From Novosphingobium mathurense (GTDB taxonomy: Bacteria > Pseudomonadota > Alphaproteobacteria > Sphingomonadales > Sphingomonadaceae): a stretch of DNA of 64,000 nucleotides. Shown one piece after another: positions 42,067 through 51,005 of this stretch. The translations under genes were made by a program, and so were the position numbers. How positions within the stretch are numbered: position 1 is the first letter of the stretch; every line of letters starts with the position of its first letter. Where the stretch lies: positions 1 to 64,000 of the forward strand of contig NZ_FVZE01000006.1 in assembly GCF_900168325.1 (NCBI RefSeq). Reading direction: 5' to 3'. The notes beneath the pieces are model-generated. The model saw nothing but the letters and a program-made list of their open reading frames with translations. It was not told where the DNA came from and made no database searches.

Positions 42067-43119
42067 ATGACCGGGTCTAGCACATTCATCGCAAGGTGCC
42101 TGCGTGGCGCCACTCGCCTGACCGCCGTTGCCGCGATGGCGCTGGCGGCGATGACGCCGATTGCGCCTGCCCATGCGGGCGATACCGTCACTGCCGAGAA
42201 CGTCGGCGACGTTCGCCAGACTTTCGATTCCGTGTTCGGTACCGAGCTTCGCGGCCCGCCGACATATGCGACGCAGTTCGAGAAGCAGCTCGCATCGGTG
42301 GCCGAAGCATCCAAGGGCCGCATTGGCGTGGCTGCAGTGGATCTCGCCACCGGACGCACGATAGAAGTGCTGGGCGACCAGCGCTTCCCGATGGCCAGCA
42401 CCAGCAAGATTGCCATCGCTGCAACCTTCCTCGCCGGTGTCGAAAAGGGCAAGTGGAGCCTCACCAGCGAATTTCCGCTGATGGTCCCGGTCGCCTCGGC
42501 GCCGTTCTCCAGCCCGGTCGCGCCGGTTCGTCCCGGCGCCTATCTCTCGGCGCGCGAACTCATCGAGCAGATGATCACCCGCTCCAACAACTACGCGACC
42601 GATGCGTTGCTCAAGGTCGTGGGCGGGCCCAAGGCAGTCAACGACTGGGTGCACAACGTCGCCGGTATCGAGGACTGGCACCTCGATCGCGATATCGCCA
42701 CGCTGGTGCGCGACGACGGCGCGATCGATCCGGCGCAAGTGATCGACAAGCGCGACAGCGCCACGCCGCTCGCCATGGTCAAGCTGCTGAACGGCATCTA
42801 CGACGGCAAGTGGATGAAGGCGGAAAGCCGCGACGTGATCCTCGGCGCGATGAGCCGCTGCCGTACCGGTCGTCGCCGCATTCCGGCGATGATGCCCGAC
42901 GGCGTGACCGTCTCGCACAAGACCGGTTCGCTCAACAACACTTCCAGCGACGTCGGCATCATCCAGACCCCGGAAGGCCATGCCTTTGCCGTGGCCATCT
43001 ATGTCACCGGGCAGGGCAGCCGCCCCAACCGCGAGGCGCGCATCGCCCAGATCGCCCGCGCCGTCTATGACGGCTACCTGACCGAAAGCTCCAGCTACCG
43101 CCGCACAGCTTCGCGCTGA
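42067..43119 (+). CDS. Class A beta-lactamase-like serine hydrolase lacking Glu166
   Basis: The 350-residue product has a signal peptide (about 1-37) and the class A/PBP fold motifs Ser111-Thr-Ser-Lys114 (SxxK), Ser173-Asn-Asn (SDN equivalent) and Lys285-Thr-Gly. In class A enzymes LDR is followed by WEPELN, which supplies the deacylating Glu166 and Asn170. Here LDR is followed by DIATLV, so both are missing. A standard hydrolytic beta-lactamase is therefore unlikely; a penicillin-binding or peptidoglycan-acting hydrolase is more plausible. It is periplasmic and monocistronic. Confidence 0.85.
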   Translation: MTGSSTFIARCLRGATRLTAVAAMALAAMTPIAPAHAGDTVTAENVGDVRQTFDSVFGTELRGPPTYATQFEKQLASVAEASKGRIGVAAVDLATGRTIEVLGDQRFPMASTSKIAIAATFLAGVEKGKWSLTSEFPLMVPVASAPFSSPVAPVRPGAYLSARELIEQMITRSNNYATDALLKVVGGPKAVNDWVHNVAGIEDWHLDRDIATLVRDDGAIDPAQVIDKRDSATPLAMVKLLNGIYDGKWMKAESRDVILGAMSRCRTGRRRIPAMMPDGVTVSHKTGSLNNTSSDVGIIQTPEGHAFAVAIYVTGQGSRPNREARIAQIARAVYDGYLTESSSYRRTASR

Positions 43120-43210
43120 GGCGCAGCAGGTCGCAGGCCCGGCCCGGTCGCACCGGGTTTCGCCTTCGCGCGAGCCGTGCCCGCGTCGATCGGACGTTCC
43201 AGGCAAAAGC

Positions 43211-43244
43211 AAAGGCCCGCCGGACCGAAGTCCGGCGGGCCTTT
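43211..43244. terminator. Bidirectional intrinsic terminator
   Basis: A 15-bp stem (AAAGGCCCGCCGGAC / GTCCGGCGGGCCTTT) with loop CGAA lies between the convergent serine hydrolase and lipoprotein genes. A and T runs at the stem ends allow use from both strands. Confidence 0.8.
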
Positions 43245-43272
43245 GCCGTCACTCCAGACTGAGCGGTCGGGC

Positions 43273-43581
43273 TCAGTTGGTCTGGTTGTCCATTTCCGCT
43301 TCTGCGTCCTTGGCAGCCTGTTCGGCGCTCGAGGCGGCGTCCCCGGCAGCGTCGGCGGCATCGGCGCCAGCTTCCTTGGCGGCATCGGCAGCGTCGTTCG
43401 CAGCACCGGCCATCGCGTCGCCCGCGTTGTCGACCGCACCGGCGGCGTCGGTCGCCATGGCGCTCATGTCATCGGCAGCGGAGGACGCTGCGGCTTCGGT
43501 CGCATCCTGGGTCTGTTCCGAGCAGGCGGCGAGCGAAAGGGCCGCAACGGCGGCAGTGGTTGCAATAACGATCTTGCGCAT
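43273..43581 (-). CDS. Small Ala-rich lipoprotein (entericidin/LEA-like)
   Basis: The 102-residue product has a lipobox (AALSLAAC). A helical region of repeated Ala-Ala-Asp-Ala and Ala-Gly-Asp-Ala units follows (about residues 35-90), giving 11-mer-like periodicity reminiscent of LEA or entericidin-type proteins. It is probably attached to a periplasmic membrane face. ATG 43581 follows GAGGGA and starts the signal; the longer frame to 43749 is not supported. Confidence 0.75.
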   Translation of the reverse strand: MRKIVIATTAAVAALSLAACSEQTQDATEAAASSAADDMSAMATDAAGAVDNAGDAMAGAANDAADAAKEAGADAADAAGDAASSAEQAAKDAEAEMDNQTN

Positions 43582-43805
43582 CTTTTGGTAATCCCTCGTT
43601 GGCAAGTTGAACCCCGATGGCGAAAGCCACGAAGCAGGCCCGGCACCTTGGTCCGGACCGGTCCCCCATGGATTAGGAGGGGCCGCGCGGCGTTTCAAGC
43701 ACTCGGGCCAAAACGCATTTCGCAGCATCGGGTTCCCGAGAAAGTTCACGACCTTCGTCGACCTGCCTGCTGACGCCTTGCTCCCGCGCTGCTAGGGGAC
43801 TGTCC

Positions 43806-46646
43806 ATGGATCCCAAGCAGCACCTCTACCTCGTCGATGGCTCGGCCTACATTTTCCGCGCCTATCACCGCCTGCCGCCGCTGACGAACCCGGAAGGCAC
43901 GCCGGTCGGGGCGGTCTACGGCTACACGACGATGCTGTGGAAGCTGGCAGACGATCTCAACAAGGCCGACGGTCCCACGCACCTGGCCGTCATTCTCGAT
44001 GCCGGGAGCAAGTCCTTCCGCAACGACATCTACGAGGAATACAAGGCCAACCGTCCGCCGCCGCCGGAAGACCTGCGCCCGCAGTTTCCGCTGATCCGCG
44101 ATGCGACCCGCGCCTTCTCGCTGCCTTGCATCGAGGAGCAGGGTTTCGAGGCCGACGACCTCATCGCCTCCTACGCGCGCGCCGCTGCCGAGCAGGGGTG
44201 GAACGTCACCATCGTATCTTCGGACAAGGACCTGATGCAGCTTGTCGGCACCTGCGAGAAGGGCGGCGGCAAGATCGACATGCTGGACACGATGAAGAAC
44301 CAGCGCATCGACATCGATGAGGTGGTCGAGAAATTCGGTGTGCCGCCCGAAAAGGTCGGCGACGTGCTGGCGCTGATGGGTGACTCGGTGGACAACGTGC
44401 CCGGCGTCTATGGCGTGGGGCCCAAGACCGCGACCAAGCTGATCCAGGACTACGGCGATCTGGAATCGGCACTGGCTGCCGCGCCCGGGATGAAGAAGTC
44501 GAAGCTGCAGGAACGCCTGATCGAGCAGGCCGAGCAGGCCCGCCTGTCCAAGGTGCTGGTTACGCTGAAGGAAGACTGCAACCTGCCGATGCCGCTAGAG
44601 GACTTCAAGCTCGACGCGATCCCGCCCGAACCGCTTGCCGAATTCCTCTCCACGCATGGCTTCACCAGCCTTCTCAAGCGCCTCAATGGCGGTGCCGGTA
44701 GCCCGGAGCGCGCGACGCAGCTCCACCCGTCCAAGCCGGTAGCGGCGGGCGCCGCTCCTGCCGAAGGCGCCGCGCGCCAGTCGCTGCCGGAATTCCCTGC
44801 GCTCGACTATGCCGCCTATGAATGCGTGCAGACGCTCGAGGCGCTGCGGGCCTGGGTGGACAAGGCAGCGGCGGCGCATCTCGTCGCGGTCGATACCGAG
44901 ACTTCCGCGCTCGATGCCATGCAGGCCGACCTGACCGGCGTCAGCCTGGCGATCGGGCCGAACGATGCCTGCTATATTCCCCTTGGGCACGGCGGCAGCG
45001 ACATGTTCGCCGAAAAGCCACAGCAGGTGCCGCTCGACAAGGCGATCGAGGTGCTCAAGCCGCTGCTGGAAAGCGAGGCGGTGCTCAAGGTCGGGCAGAA
45101 CATCAAGTACGACCTGAACGTGCTGGCGCGCTATGGTATCGCGGTTTCACCGGTCGACGATACGATGATCGAGAGTTTCTGCCTCGATGCCGGTCGATCG
45201 ATCGACGGGATCGGCGGCGGCCACGGGATGGACGAATTGTCCGAGCGCCACCTCGGCCACAAGCCGATGGCGTTCAAGGATCTATGCGGCACCGGCAAGA
45301 AGGCGATTCCCTTCGGCGAAGTCCCGCTGGACAAGGCGACCCATTATGCGGCGGAGGACGCCGACGTTACCTGGCGGCTGCACACCCTGCTCAAGCCCCG
45401 CCTGTCCGAGGAAGGCGGCACCCGCATCTACGAACGGGTCGATCGCCCGCTGATCCCGGTCGTTGCGCAGATGGAGCGCCACGGCATCAAGGTCGACCGT
45501 GAAAAGCTGGCAGGTCTTTCCAGCCAGTTTGCCGAGGCGATCGGCGCGCTCGAAGCCGAAATCCACGAGGCCGCGGGCCAGGAATTCACCATCGGCAGCC
45601 CCAAGCAGCTCGGCGAGGTGCTGTTCGACAAGCTGGGCTACAAGGGCGGCAAGAAGGGCAAGTCGGGCCAGTATTCCACCGACCAGTCGGTGCTCGAGAA
45701 GCTTGCCGGCGAGGGCGCTGAAGTCGCGACCAAGGTCCTCGAATGGCGCCAGCTTTCGAAGCTGCGCTCGACTTATACCGAGGCACTGCAGGCGGCGATC
45801 AACCCGAAGACGGGCCGCGTCCACACCAGCTATTCGCTGGTCGGCGCGCAGACCGGACGCCTGTCCTCGACCGATCCCAACCTGCAGAACATCCCGATCC
45901 GCACCGAGATCGGCCGCCAGATCCGCGACTGCTTCGTCGCCGACAAGGGCAATGTCCTGCTCGCGGCCGACTACTCGCAGATCGAGTTGCGTCTGGCGGC
46001 GTACATGGCGGACGTGCCGAGCCTGAAGGAAGCCTTCGCCAATGGCGAGGACATCCACGCGCGCACGGCGCAGGAGATGTTCGGGACGGTCGACCGCGAT
46101 ACCCGCGGCCGGGCCAAGACGATCAACTTCGCGATCCTCTACGGCATTTCGCGGTGGGGCCTTGCGGGTCGCCTCGGCGTCGAGGCGGACGAGGCGCAGG
46201 CCATGATCGACCGCTACTTCGAACGCTTCCCCGGCATCCAGCGCTACATCGCCTACACGCTCGAGCAGGTGCGTGAGCGTGGCTATTCGGAGACGCTGTT
46301 CGGCCGCAAGACCTGGTTCCCGCGCATAACCTCGAAGAACCAGGCTGAGCGGCAGGGCAGCGAACGCGCCGCGATCAATGCGCCGATCCAGGGCACCTGC
46401 GCCGATATCATCAAGCGCGCCATGGTGCGCATGCAGCCCGAACTGGAAAAGGCGGGCCTGGGGCATGTACGCATGCTGCTGCAGGTGCATGACGAACTGG
46501 TGTTCGAACTGCCCGAAGCCGACGTCGCAGCCGCCTCGAAGGTCATCGAGCGGGTCATGGCGAGCGCGGCGGAGCCGGCGGTAAAGCTGGACGTACCGCT
46601 GGGTGTCGAGATCGGTTCGGGATCGAGCTGGGGCGCCGCGCACTGA
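43806..46646 (+). CDS. polA: DNA polymerase I
   Basis: The 946-residue enzyme has all three domains. The 5'-3' FEN nuclease is at about 1-290. The 3'-5' exonuclease carries Asp363 and Glu365 in VAVDTETSALDAM. The family A polymerase has Asp722 in LAADYSQIELRLAA, the O-helix RGRAKTINFAILYG, and Asp896 in QVHDELVFEL. It removes RNA primers and fills gaps. The start MDPKQHLYLVDGSAYIFRA matches homologues. Confidence 0.98.
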   Translation: MDPKQHLYLVDGSAYIFRAYHRLPPLTNPEGTPVGAVYGYTTMLWKLADDLNKADGPTHLAVILDAGSKSFRNDIYEEYKANRPPPPEDLRPQFPLIRDATRAFSLPCIEEQGFEADDLIASYARAAAEQGWNVTIVSSDKDLMQLVGTCEKGGGKIDMLDTMKNQRIDIDEVVEKFGVPPEKVGDVLALMGDSVDNVPGVYGVGPKTATKLIQDYGDLESALAAAPGMKKSKLQERLIEQAEQARLSKVLVTLKEDCNLPMPLEDFKLDAIPPEPLAEFLSTHGFTSLLKRLNGGAGSPERATQLHPSKPVAAGAAPAEGAARQSLPEFPALDYAAYECVQTLEALRAWVDKAAAAHLVAVDTETSALDAMQADLTGVSLAIGPNDACYIPLGHGGSDMFAEKPQQVPLDKAIEVLKPLLESEAVLKVGQNIKYDLNVLARYGIAVSPVDDTMIESFCLDAGRSIDGIGGGHGMDELSERHLGHKPMAFKDLCGTGKKAIPFGEVPLDKATHYAAEDADVTWRLHTLLKPRLSEEGGTRIYERVDRPLIPVVAQMERHGIKVDREKLAGLSSQFAEAIGALEAEIHEAAGQEFTIGSPKQLGEVLFDKLGYKGGKKGKSGQYSTDQSVLEKLAGEGAEVATKVLEWRQLSKLRSTYTEALQAAINPKTGRVHTSYSLVGAQTGRLSSTDPNLQNIPIRTEIGRQIRDCFVADKGNVLLAADYSQIELRLAAYMADVPSLKEAFANGEDIHARTAQEMFGTVDRDTRGRAKTINFAILYGISRWGLAGRLGVEADEAQAMIDRYFERFPGIQRYIAYTLEQVRERGYSETLFGRKTWFPRITSKNQAERQGSERAAINAPIQGTCADIIKRAMVRMQPELEKAGLGHVRMLLQVHDELVFELPEADVAAASKVIERVMASAAEPAVKLDVPLGVEIGSGSSWGAAH

Positions 46647-46692
46647 TCGCCCGCGTCGGGCTGCGTGAATTTACGGCCTTGATTATGCTGCG

Positions 46693-47850
46693 ATGCGGCA
46701 TAACCTCTTGCGCATGATCCGGTTCATCGACCGCAACCTCGTTGCCCTGCCGACCTGGGCGGAGCAGCCCCTGCTTGCCGGGATCGCCGCTGCCATCGGC
46801 ATTGCCGTGGCACTGGCGGTTCATTGGTTCGTCTTCCGCCTCCTGCGCCGGGTCGCCCGGTCGAGCAGCACCGATTCCGACGACATCGTCGTCAAGCGGC
46901 TGGCGCGGCCGACCCGTTATGCCTTCGTGGCCCTGGGCATCGTTCTGGCCGCGCGCGAGATGCCGGTGCTCGAGGCGGTCTGGTCGCGCTTCTCGGGCTT
47001 CGTCATGCCGCTGCTGACCGGCTGGATCGCGGTCGCGGTGCTACGCGCCTTCGTCGAAGCAATGATCCTGCGCAACGACATCTCGGTAGAGGACAACCAC
47101 AACGCCCGGCGCCGCCGCACCCGGCTGGCGATCTTCAGTCGCATCGGCACGTTTTTGATCGTCTTCCTGACGGTGGCAGGCATGCTCGCCTCGATTCCCG
47201 GGGTGCGCGAGATCGGGGTGACGCTCATGGCCTCGGCCGGCCTTGCCGCCCTGGCTGTCGGCGCGGCGGCGCAGCCTGCGCTCAAGGCCCTGATCGCCGG
47301 TTTCCAGATGGCGCTGACCGAACCCATCGCGATCGATGATGTGGTGATCATCGACGGCGAATGGGGCCGGATCGAGGATATCCGCACGACTTACGTGATC
47401 GTGCGCGTCTGGGATGACCGCCGATTGGTCGTGCCGTCCAACCGCTTCCTCGAGGATACCTTCCAGAACTGGACCAAGACCAGCTCCGAACTGCTCGGTA
47501 CGGTCATGATCTACCTTGACCACGGGGCCGACATTGCGCCGATCCGCGCGGAATATACCCGGCAGATTACCGCGCACCGCCTCTGGGACAAGCGCGCGCA
47601 GGTGCTGCAGGTCACGGATTGCGACAACGAGGCCATCGAAGTGCGCCTGCTGATGAGCGCGAAGGACGGACCTGCGTTGTTCGACTTGCGCTGCGAAATC
47701 CGCGAATCGATGCTCGACTGGATCCGCCGCGAAAAGCCCGAGGCCCTCGTCCGCCGCCGCACCCTGCCGGTCGCTCCGGTGGAGTTGGCCGCTGGTCCGT
47801 CGGTGGCCGAAGCCATGGCTGGCGAAGGCAAGGGCGCCGTTTCGCCCTAG
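46693..47850 (+). CDS. MscS-family mechanosensitive channel
   Basis: The 385-residue protein has about four to five N-terminal transmembrane helices, the MscS pore helix (ASAGLAALAVGAAAQPALKAL, Gly/Ala-packed) and a cytoplasmic beta domain (VDDVVIIDGEWGRIEDI-like). It opens on membrane tension and protects against osmotic downshift. It is convergent with the Cdc48-type gene across a shared terminator. Confidence 0.93.
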   Translation: MRHNLLRMIRFIDRNLVALPTWAEQPLLAGIAAAIGIAVALAVHWFVFRLLRRVARSSSTDSDDIVVKRLARPTRYAFVALGIVLAAREMPVLEAVWSRFSGFVMPLLTGWIAVAVLRAFVEAMILRNDISVEDNHNARRRRTRLAIFSRIGTFLIVFLTVAGMLASIPGVREIGVTLMASAGLAALAVGAAAQPALKALIAGFQMALTEPIAIDDVVIIDGEWGRIEDIRTTYVIVRVWDDRRLVVPSNRFLEDTFQNWTKTSSELLGTVMIYLDHGADIAPIRAEYTRQITAHRLWDKRAQVLQVTDCDNEAIEVRLLMSAKDGPALFDLRCEIRESMLDWIRREKPEALVRRRTLPVAPVELAAGPSVAEAMAGEGKGAVSP

Positions 47851-47878
47851 GCGGAGCGGGAACTGGCCCCCAACGAAT

Positions 47879-47908
47879 AAGCCCGGCCGCAAAGGGCCGG
47901 GCTTTTCT
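47879..47908. terminator. Intrinsic terminator between convergent mscS-like and cdc48-like genes
   Basis: A ten-bp stem (AAGCCCGGCC / GGCCGGGCTT) with a six-base loop is followed by TTCT on the plus strand and by TTATTCG on the minus strand. Confidence 0.7.
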
Positions 47909-47929
47909 ATGGTATCGAGCCGGGACCGA

Positions 47930-50245
47930 TCAGTCCCCGTGCTTCCTGTCTCTTGTCGATTCCACCATGCCGGGCGTGATGAAGCCGATCGGCGCCACTT
48001 CCATGGCGCGCTTCTTCAGCTCGCCCTTCATGCGGGAATACTCGTTTTCCATTTCCTCGGTCACCGTGGCGCGGCTGTCGTCCAGGGCTTCCTCGAAATC
48101 GGCCATGCTGACCGACCGGACATCGGCGCCACCCTTGCGGATGGCAATGAGACCGGCCCGGCGCACCACGTCTTCGAGATCGGCACCGGTGAAACGCTCG
48201 GTCCGCTCCGCGATGTCGGCCAGCGAGACGTCCTCGGCCAGCGGCATCTTCGAAGTGTGGATGCCCAGGATATGCTCGCGACCGGCCGTATCGGGCGTGC
48301 CCACATAGACCAGTTCGTCGAAGCGGCCGGGACGCAGCAGGGCCGGATCGACGAGGGTCGGGCGATTGGTGGCGCCGATCAGGACGACCGACTGCAATTC
48401 TTCCATCCCGTCCATTTCGGCAAGGATCGTGTTGACCACGCGGGCCGTGACCTGCGGCTCGCCGAAACCGCCGCCCGAACCGCGTGCGGGCACCAGGCTG
48501 TCGATCTCGTCGATGAAGATGACGCAAGGTGCAACCTGGCGGGCGCGGGCGAAAAGCCGGGCAATCTGCTGTTCGCTTTCGCCGTACCATTTCGAGAGCA
48601 GGTCCGATGACTTGATCGAGATGAAGTTGGCCTCGGCTTCCTTGGCGACGGCCTTGGCCAGCAGCGTCTTGCCGGTGCCCGGCGGCCCGTAGAGCAGGAA
48701 GCCCTTGGCCGGCCGGATGCCCAGCTTGTGGAACGCCTCGGGGTTCCTCAGCGGCAGCTCGACGCCTTCCTTGAGCTTGAGCTGAGCTTCATCGAGCCCG
48801 CCGATATCGGACCAGCCGATATTGGGGACCTGCACCATGACCTCGCGCATGGCCGAGGGCTGGATGCGCTTGAGCGCCTCGATGAAATCCTCGCGGGTGA
48901 CCGAGAGGTTCTCCAGCACTTCGGGCGGGATCGTGCGCGCTTCGAGGTCGATCTGCGGCATGATCCGGCGCACGGCTTCGATCGCGGCCTCGCGGGCGAG
49001 GGCGGCGATGTCGGCGCCGACGAAGCCATGCGTAGTGCGCGCCAGTTCCTTGAGGTCCACCTTGTCGCCCAGCGGCATGCCGCGGGTGTGGATGGCCAGG
49101 ATCTCTCGCCGCCCGCTTTCGTCAGGCACGCCGATGACGATTTCGCGGTCGAAGCGGCCGGGGCGGCGCAGCGCCTCGTCGATCGCCTCGGGCCGGTTGG
49201 TCGCGGCGATGACGACCACGTGCGCGCGGCTGTTGAGGCCGTCCATCAGCGTGAGCAGCTGGGCGACGAGGCGCTTCTCCGCCTCGCCGTGGACCTGGCT
49301 CCGCTTGGGCGCGATCGAATCGATCTCGTCGATGAAGATGATCGCCGGGGCAGCCTTGGTCGCCTCGTCGAACACCTCGCGCAGGGCCTTTTCGCTGTCG
49401 CCATAGCCCGAACCCATGATCTCGGGCCCGTTGATCGAGAAGAAGTTGGCCTCGCTTTCGTTGGCGACGGCCTGCGCCAGGCGGGTCTTGCCGGTTCCCG
49501 GCGGCCCGTGGAGCAGCACGCCCTTGGGCGGCGCTACACCGAGTCGGGTGAACAGCTCGGGATAGCGGAGCGGCAGCTCGACCATTTCACGCAGCTGGCG
49601 GATGGTATCGCCCATGCCGCCCACGTCGTCGTAGTTGATGTCGCCGCGCCGGGCTTCGGCTTCCTCGAAGACCTCGCGCAGTTCGACTTCGGTATTCTCG
49701 TCGATGTGGACGATGCCGCGCGGCGTGGTCGAAACGACGTTCAGGCGGATCTGCGTCAGGGCATAGGCAGGCGCATTGAACATGCGGCGCAGTTGCGGGG
49801 GAATGTCGGCCACCTGCTGCTGACCGGTCGTGGCGACGAGATCGCCCTGGACCATCGGACGGCCCGCGAAGTTGCGCTTGAGCGCGGCGGAGGGGCCCTG
49901 CAGGCGCATTTCCTTTTGCGCGGGCGCGAAGACGACCCGCTGGGCCGGACGCGATTCGCCCTTGCGGACCGTGACGTGATCGCCCGAACCGACTTCGGCA
50001 TTGACGCGCTGGAGACCGTCGAGCCGGATGACTTCCAGCCCTTCGTCTTCGGGATAGGCCAGAACGGCCTGAGCCACCGTTACCGATTTGCCGGTGATTT
50101 CCAGCACATCGCCTTCCATCGCGCCGATCGCCGAAAGCGATGCGCGCGACATGCGGGCAATGCCCTGGCCGCTCTCTTCCTGCCGGGCGGCCGCAACCTG
50201 CAGCCTGACCGTCCGTTCGTCCACCTGGGGTGGGGCGTCCGCCAT
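47930..50245 (-). CDS. Cdc48/VCP-type double AAA+ ATPase
   Basis: The 771-residue protein has a Cdc48-like N-domain (about 11-185, double-psi barrel pattern MSRASLSAIGAMEGDVLEI). Two AAA modules follow: D1 Walker A GPPGTGKT at 247-254 with FIDEIDS at about 304-310, and D2 Walker A at 520-527 with FIDEIDS near 576-582. Second-region-of-homology arginines are present in both. Cdc48 unfolds proteins for proteasomal or other degradation in eukaryotes and archaea. No proteasome gene is visible here, and the C terminus (DRKHGD) lacks the HbYX tail. Its bacterial client protease is unknown. Confidence 0.95.
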   Translation of the reverse strand: MADAPPQVDERTVRLQVAAARQEESGQGIARMSRASLSAIGAMEGDVLEITGKSVTVAQAVLAYPEDEGLEVIRLDGLQRVNAEVGSGDHVTVRKGESRPAQRVVFAPAQKEMRLQGPSAALKRNFAGRPMVQGDLVATTGQQQVADIPPQLRRMFNAPAYALTQIRLNVVSTTPRGIVHIDENTEVELREVFEEAEARRGDINYDDVGGMGDTIRQLREMVELPLRYPELFTRLGVAPPKGVLLHGPPGTGKTRLAQAVANESEANFFSINGPEIMGSGYGDSEKALREVFDEATKAAPAIIFIDEIDSIAPKRSQVHGEAEKRLVAQLLTLMDGLNSRAHVVVIAATNRPEAIDEALRRPGRFDREIVIGVPDESGRREILAIHTRGMPLGDKVDLKELARTTHGFVGADIAALAREAAIEAVRRIMPQIDLEARTIPPEVLENLSVTREDFIEALKRIQPSAMREVMVQVPNIGWSDIGGLDEAQLKLKEGVELPLRNPEAFHKLGIRPAKGFLLYGPPGTGKTLLAKAVAKEAEANFISIKSSDLLSKWYGESEQQIARLFARARQVAPCVIFIDEIDSLVPARGSGGGFGEPQVTARVVNTILAEMDGMEELQSVVLIGATNRPTLVDPALLRPGRFDELVYVGTPDTAGREHILGIHTSKMPLAEDVSLADIAERTERFTGADLEDVVRRAGLIAIRKGGADVRSVSMADFEEALDDSRATVTEEMENEYSRMKGELKKRAMEVAPIGFITPGMVESTRDRKHGD

Positions 50246-50433
50246 GTGATTCCTTTCCTTCGCCCAATTCCCTCATGTGCCGCGCGTCGACATCGCGACT
50301 TTCTTGGGAGTGACCTTGAGCTAGGTATCGCCCCGAGGGATTTCAAACGAACGGTGATGGCAATCTCAAGTTCCCGCGCGCGTGGGCAGCGCTGCGGAGC
50401 GCCATTTCATGATAACGCTCACAGATTGCGGAC

Positions 50434-50464
50434 AAAAAAAGGCCCGGACGTTGCCGACCGGGCC
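50434..50464 (-). terminator. Intrinsic terminator of the candidate sRNA
   Basis: Stem GGCCCGG / CCGGGCC (50441-50464, ten-base loop) followed on the minus strand by seven T at 50434-50440. Confidence 0.85.
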
Positions 50465-50499
50465 GTGGAAGTTTTGGGAGAGGATGCCTGAAAGGCAGT
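50434..50499 (-). ncRNA. Candidate small regulatory RNA (about 65 nt)
   Basis: Reading the minus strand from about 50499, there is a short hairpin TGCC-TTTCA-GGCA, then a CU-rich single-stranded stretch TCCTCTCCC (able to pair with ribosome-binding sites). A strong intrinsic terminator stem GGCCCGG / CCGGGCC follows, and then seven T. A good promoter lies immediately upstream. No open frame with a ribosome-binding site fits inside, so a trans-acting sRNA is the simplest reading. It is reminiscent of CU-rich-loop alphaproteobacterial sRNAs, but I cannot assign a family. Confidence 0.6.
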
Positions 50500-50502
50500 T
50501 TG

Positions 50503-50531
50503 GTTATGACTCCAGTCGCCTTTTTGTGCAA
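50503..50531 (-). promoter_or_regulatory. Promoter of the candidate sRNA
   Basis: On the minus strand TTGCAC (50526-50531) and CATAAC (50503-50508) are spaced by 17 bases. An A/T tract lies upstream near 50560-50565. The start point should be near 50499. Confidence 0.55.
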
Positions 50532-51005
50532 GTGCGAAATGCGATTTCTGGAGATGCAAAAAAATCAATTACAGTTGCGATTAGGCCAAGAGATCCGTCG
50601 AAATCTCCGAAATCCGCCGGAAATTCCCCTAGTCCATAGTCGAATCAGGTTTCATATTTCATTGTAATACTTGCAGGTTTTGGCTGCGGTGCCGGGTGCG
50701 CGGAGTGATCCTGCTGCGACGCGAAATCTCCTAAGCTAGCTCAGGACCTTATTGCCATAGCGTTCAGCTTATCGCCTCGCTGGACTGCATTGGGAGGGGA
50801 ATTCGGTCAAATCCGATGCGCAAATCAAGCAGCGACTCGCCAACCGTGCCGGGCCCCTGAGGCTCGACTCGGTTCGCGATCCGTCTTCGACATCCGACGC
50901 ACCGGTTGCGGCGGGGGCAGGATCAGAGTTACGCGCCCGCGCCCGGCAGCCCGGATCGGCACCGGGGCGCGGTCATGTGGTGAAGCGGACGCCCGGCTTG
51001 AGCGG

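Larger units (their letters stand above)
50246..51005. other. 760-bp gene-poor region carrying a candidate sRNA
   Basis: Open frames here are short and none has both a ribosome-binding site and a recognisable product. The region holds the cdc48-like gene's upstream sequence (50246-50340), a candidate minus-strand sRNA with promoter and terminator (50434-50531), and a lower-GC stretch (50530-50800) without visible genes. Confidence 0.6.

Noticed and set aside
48728..50491. 587-codon plus-strand frame antisense to the cdc48-like gene
   Set aside because: Shadow frame of a gene with two intact AAA modules; no domain of its own.
50343..50531. 62-codon minus-strand frame over the sRNA locus
   Set aside because: Its start codon overlaps the -35 element of the candidate promoter and it would read straight through a strong terminator; no ribosome-binding site.
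50382..50639. 85-codon plus-strand frame in the gap after the cdc48-like gene
   Set aside because: No ribosome-binding site, no recognisable domain, and it is antisense to the sRNA and its terminator.
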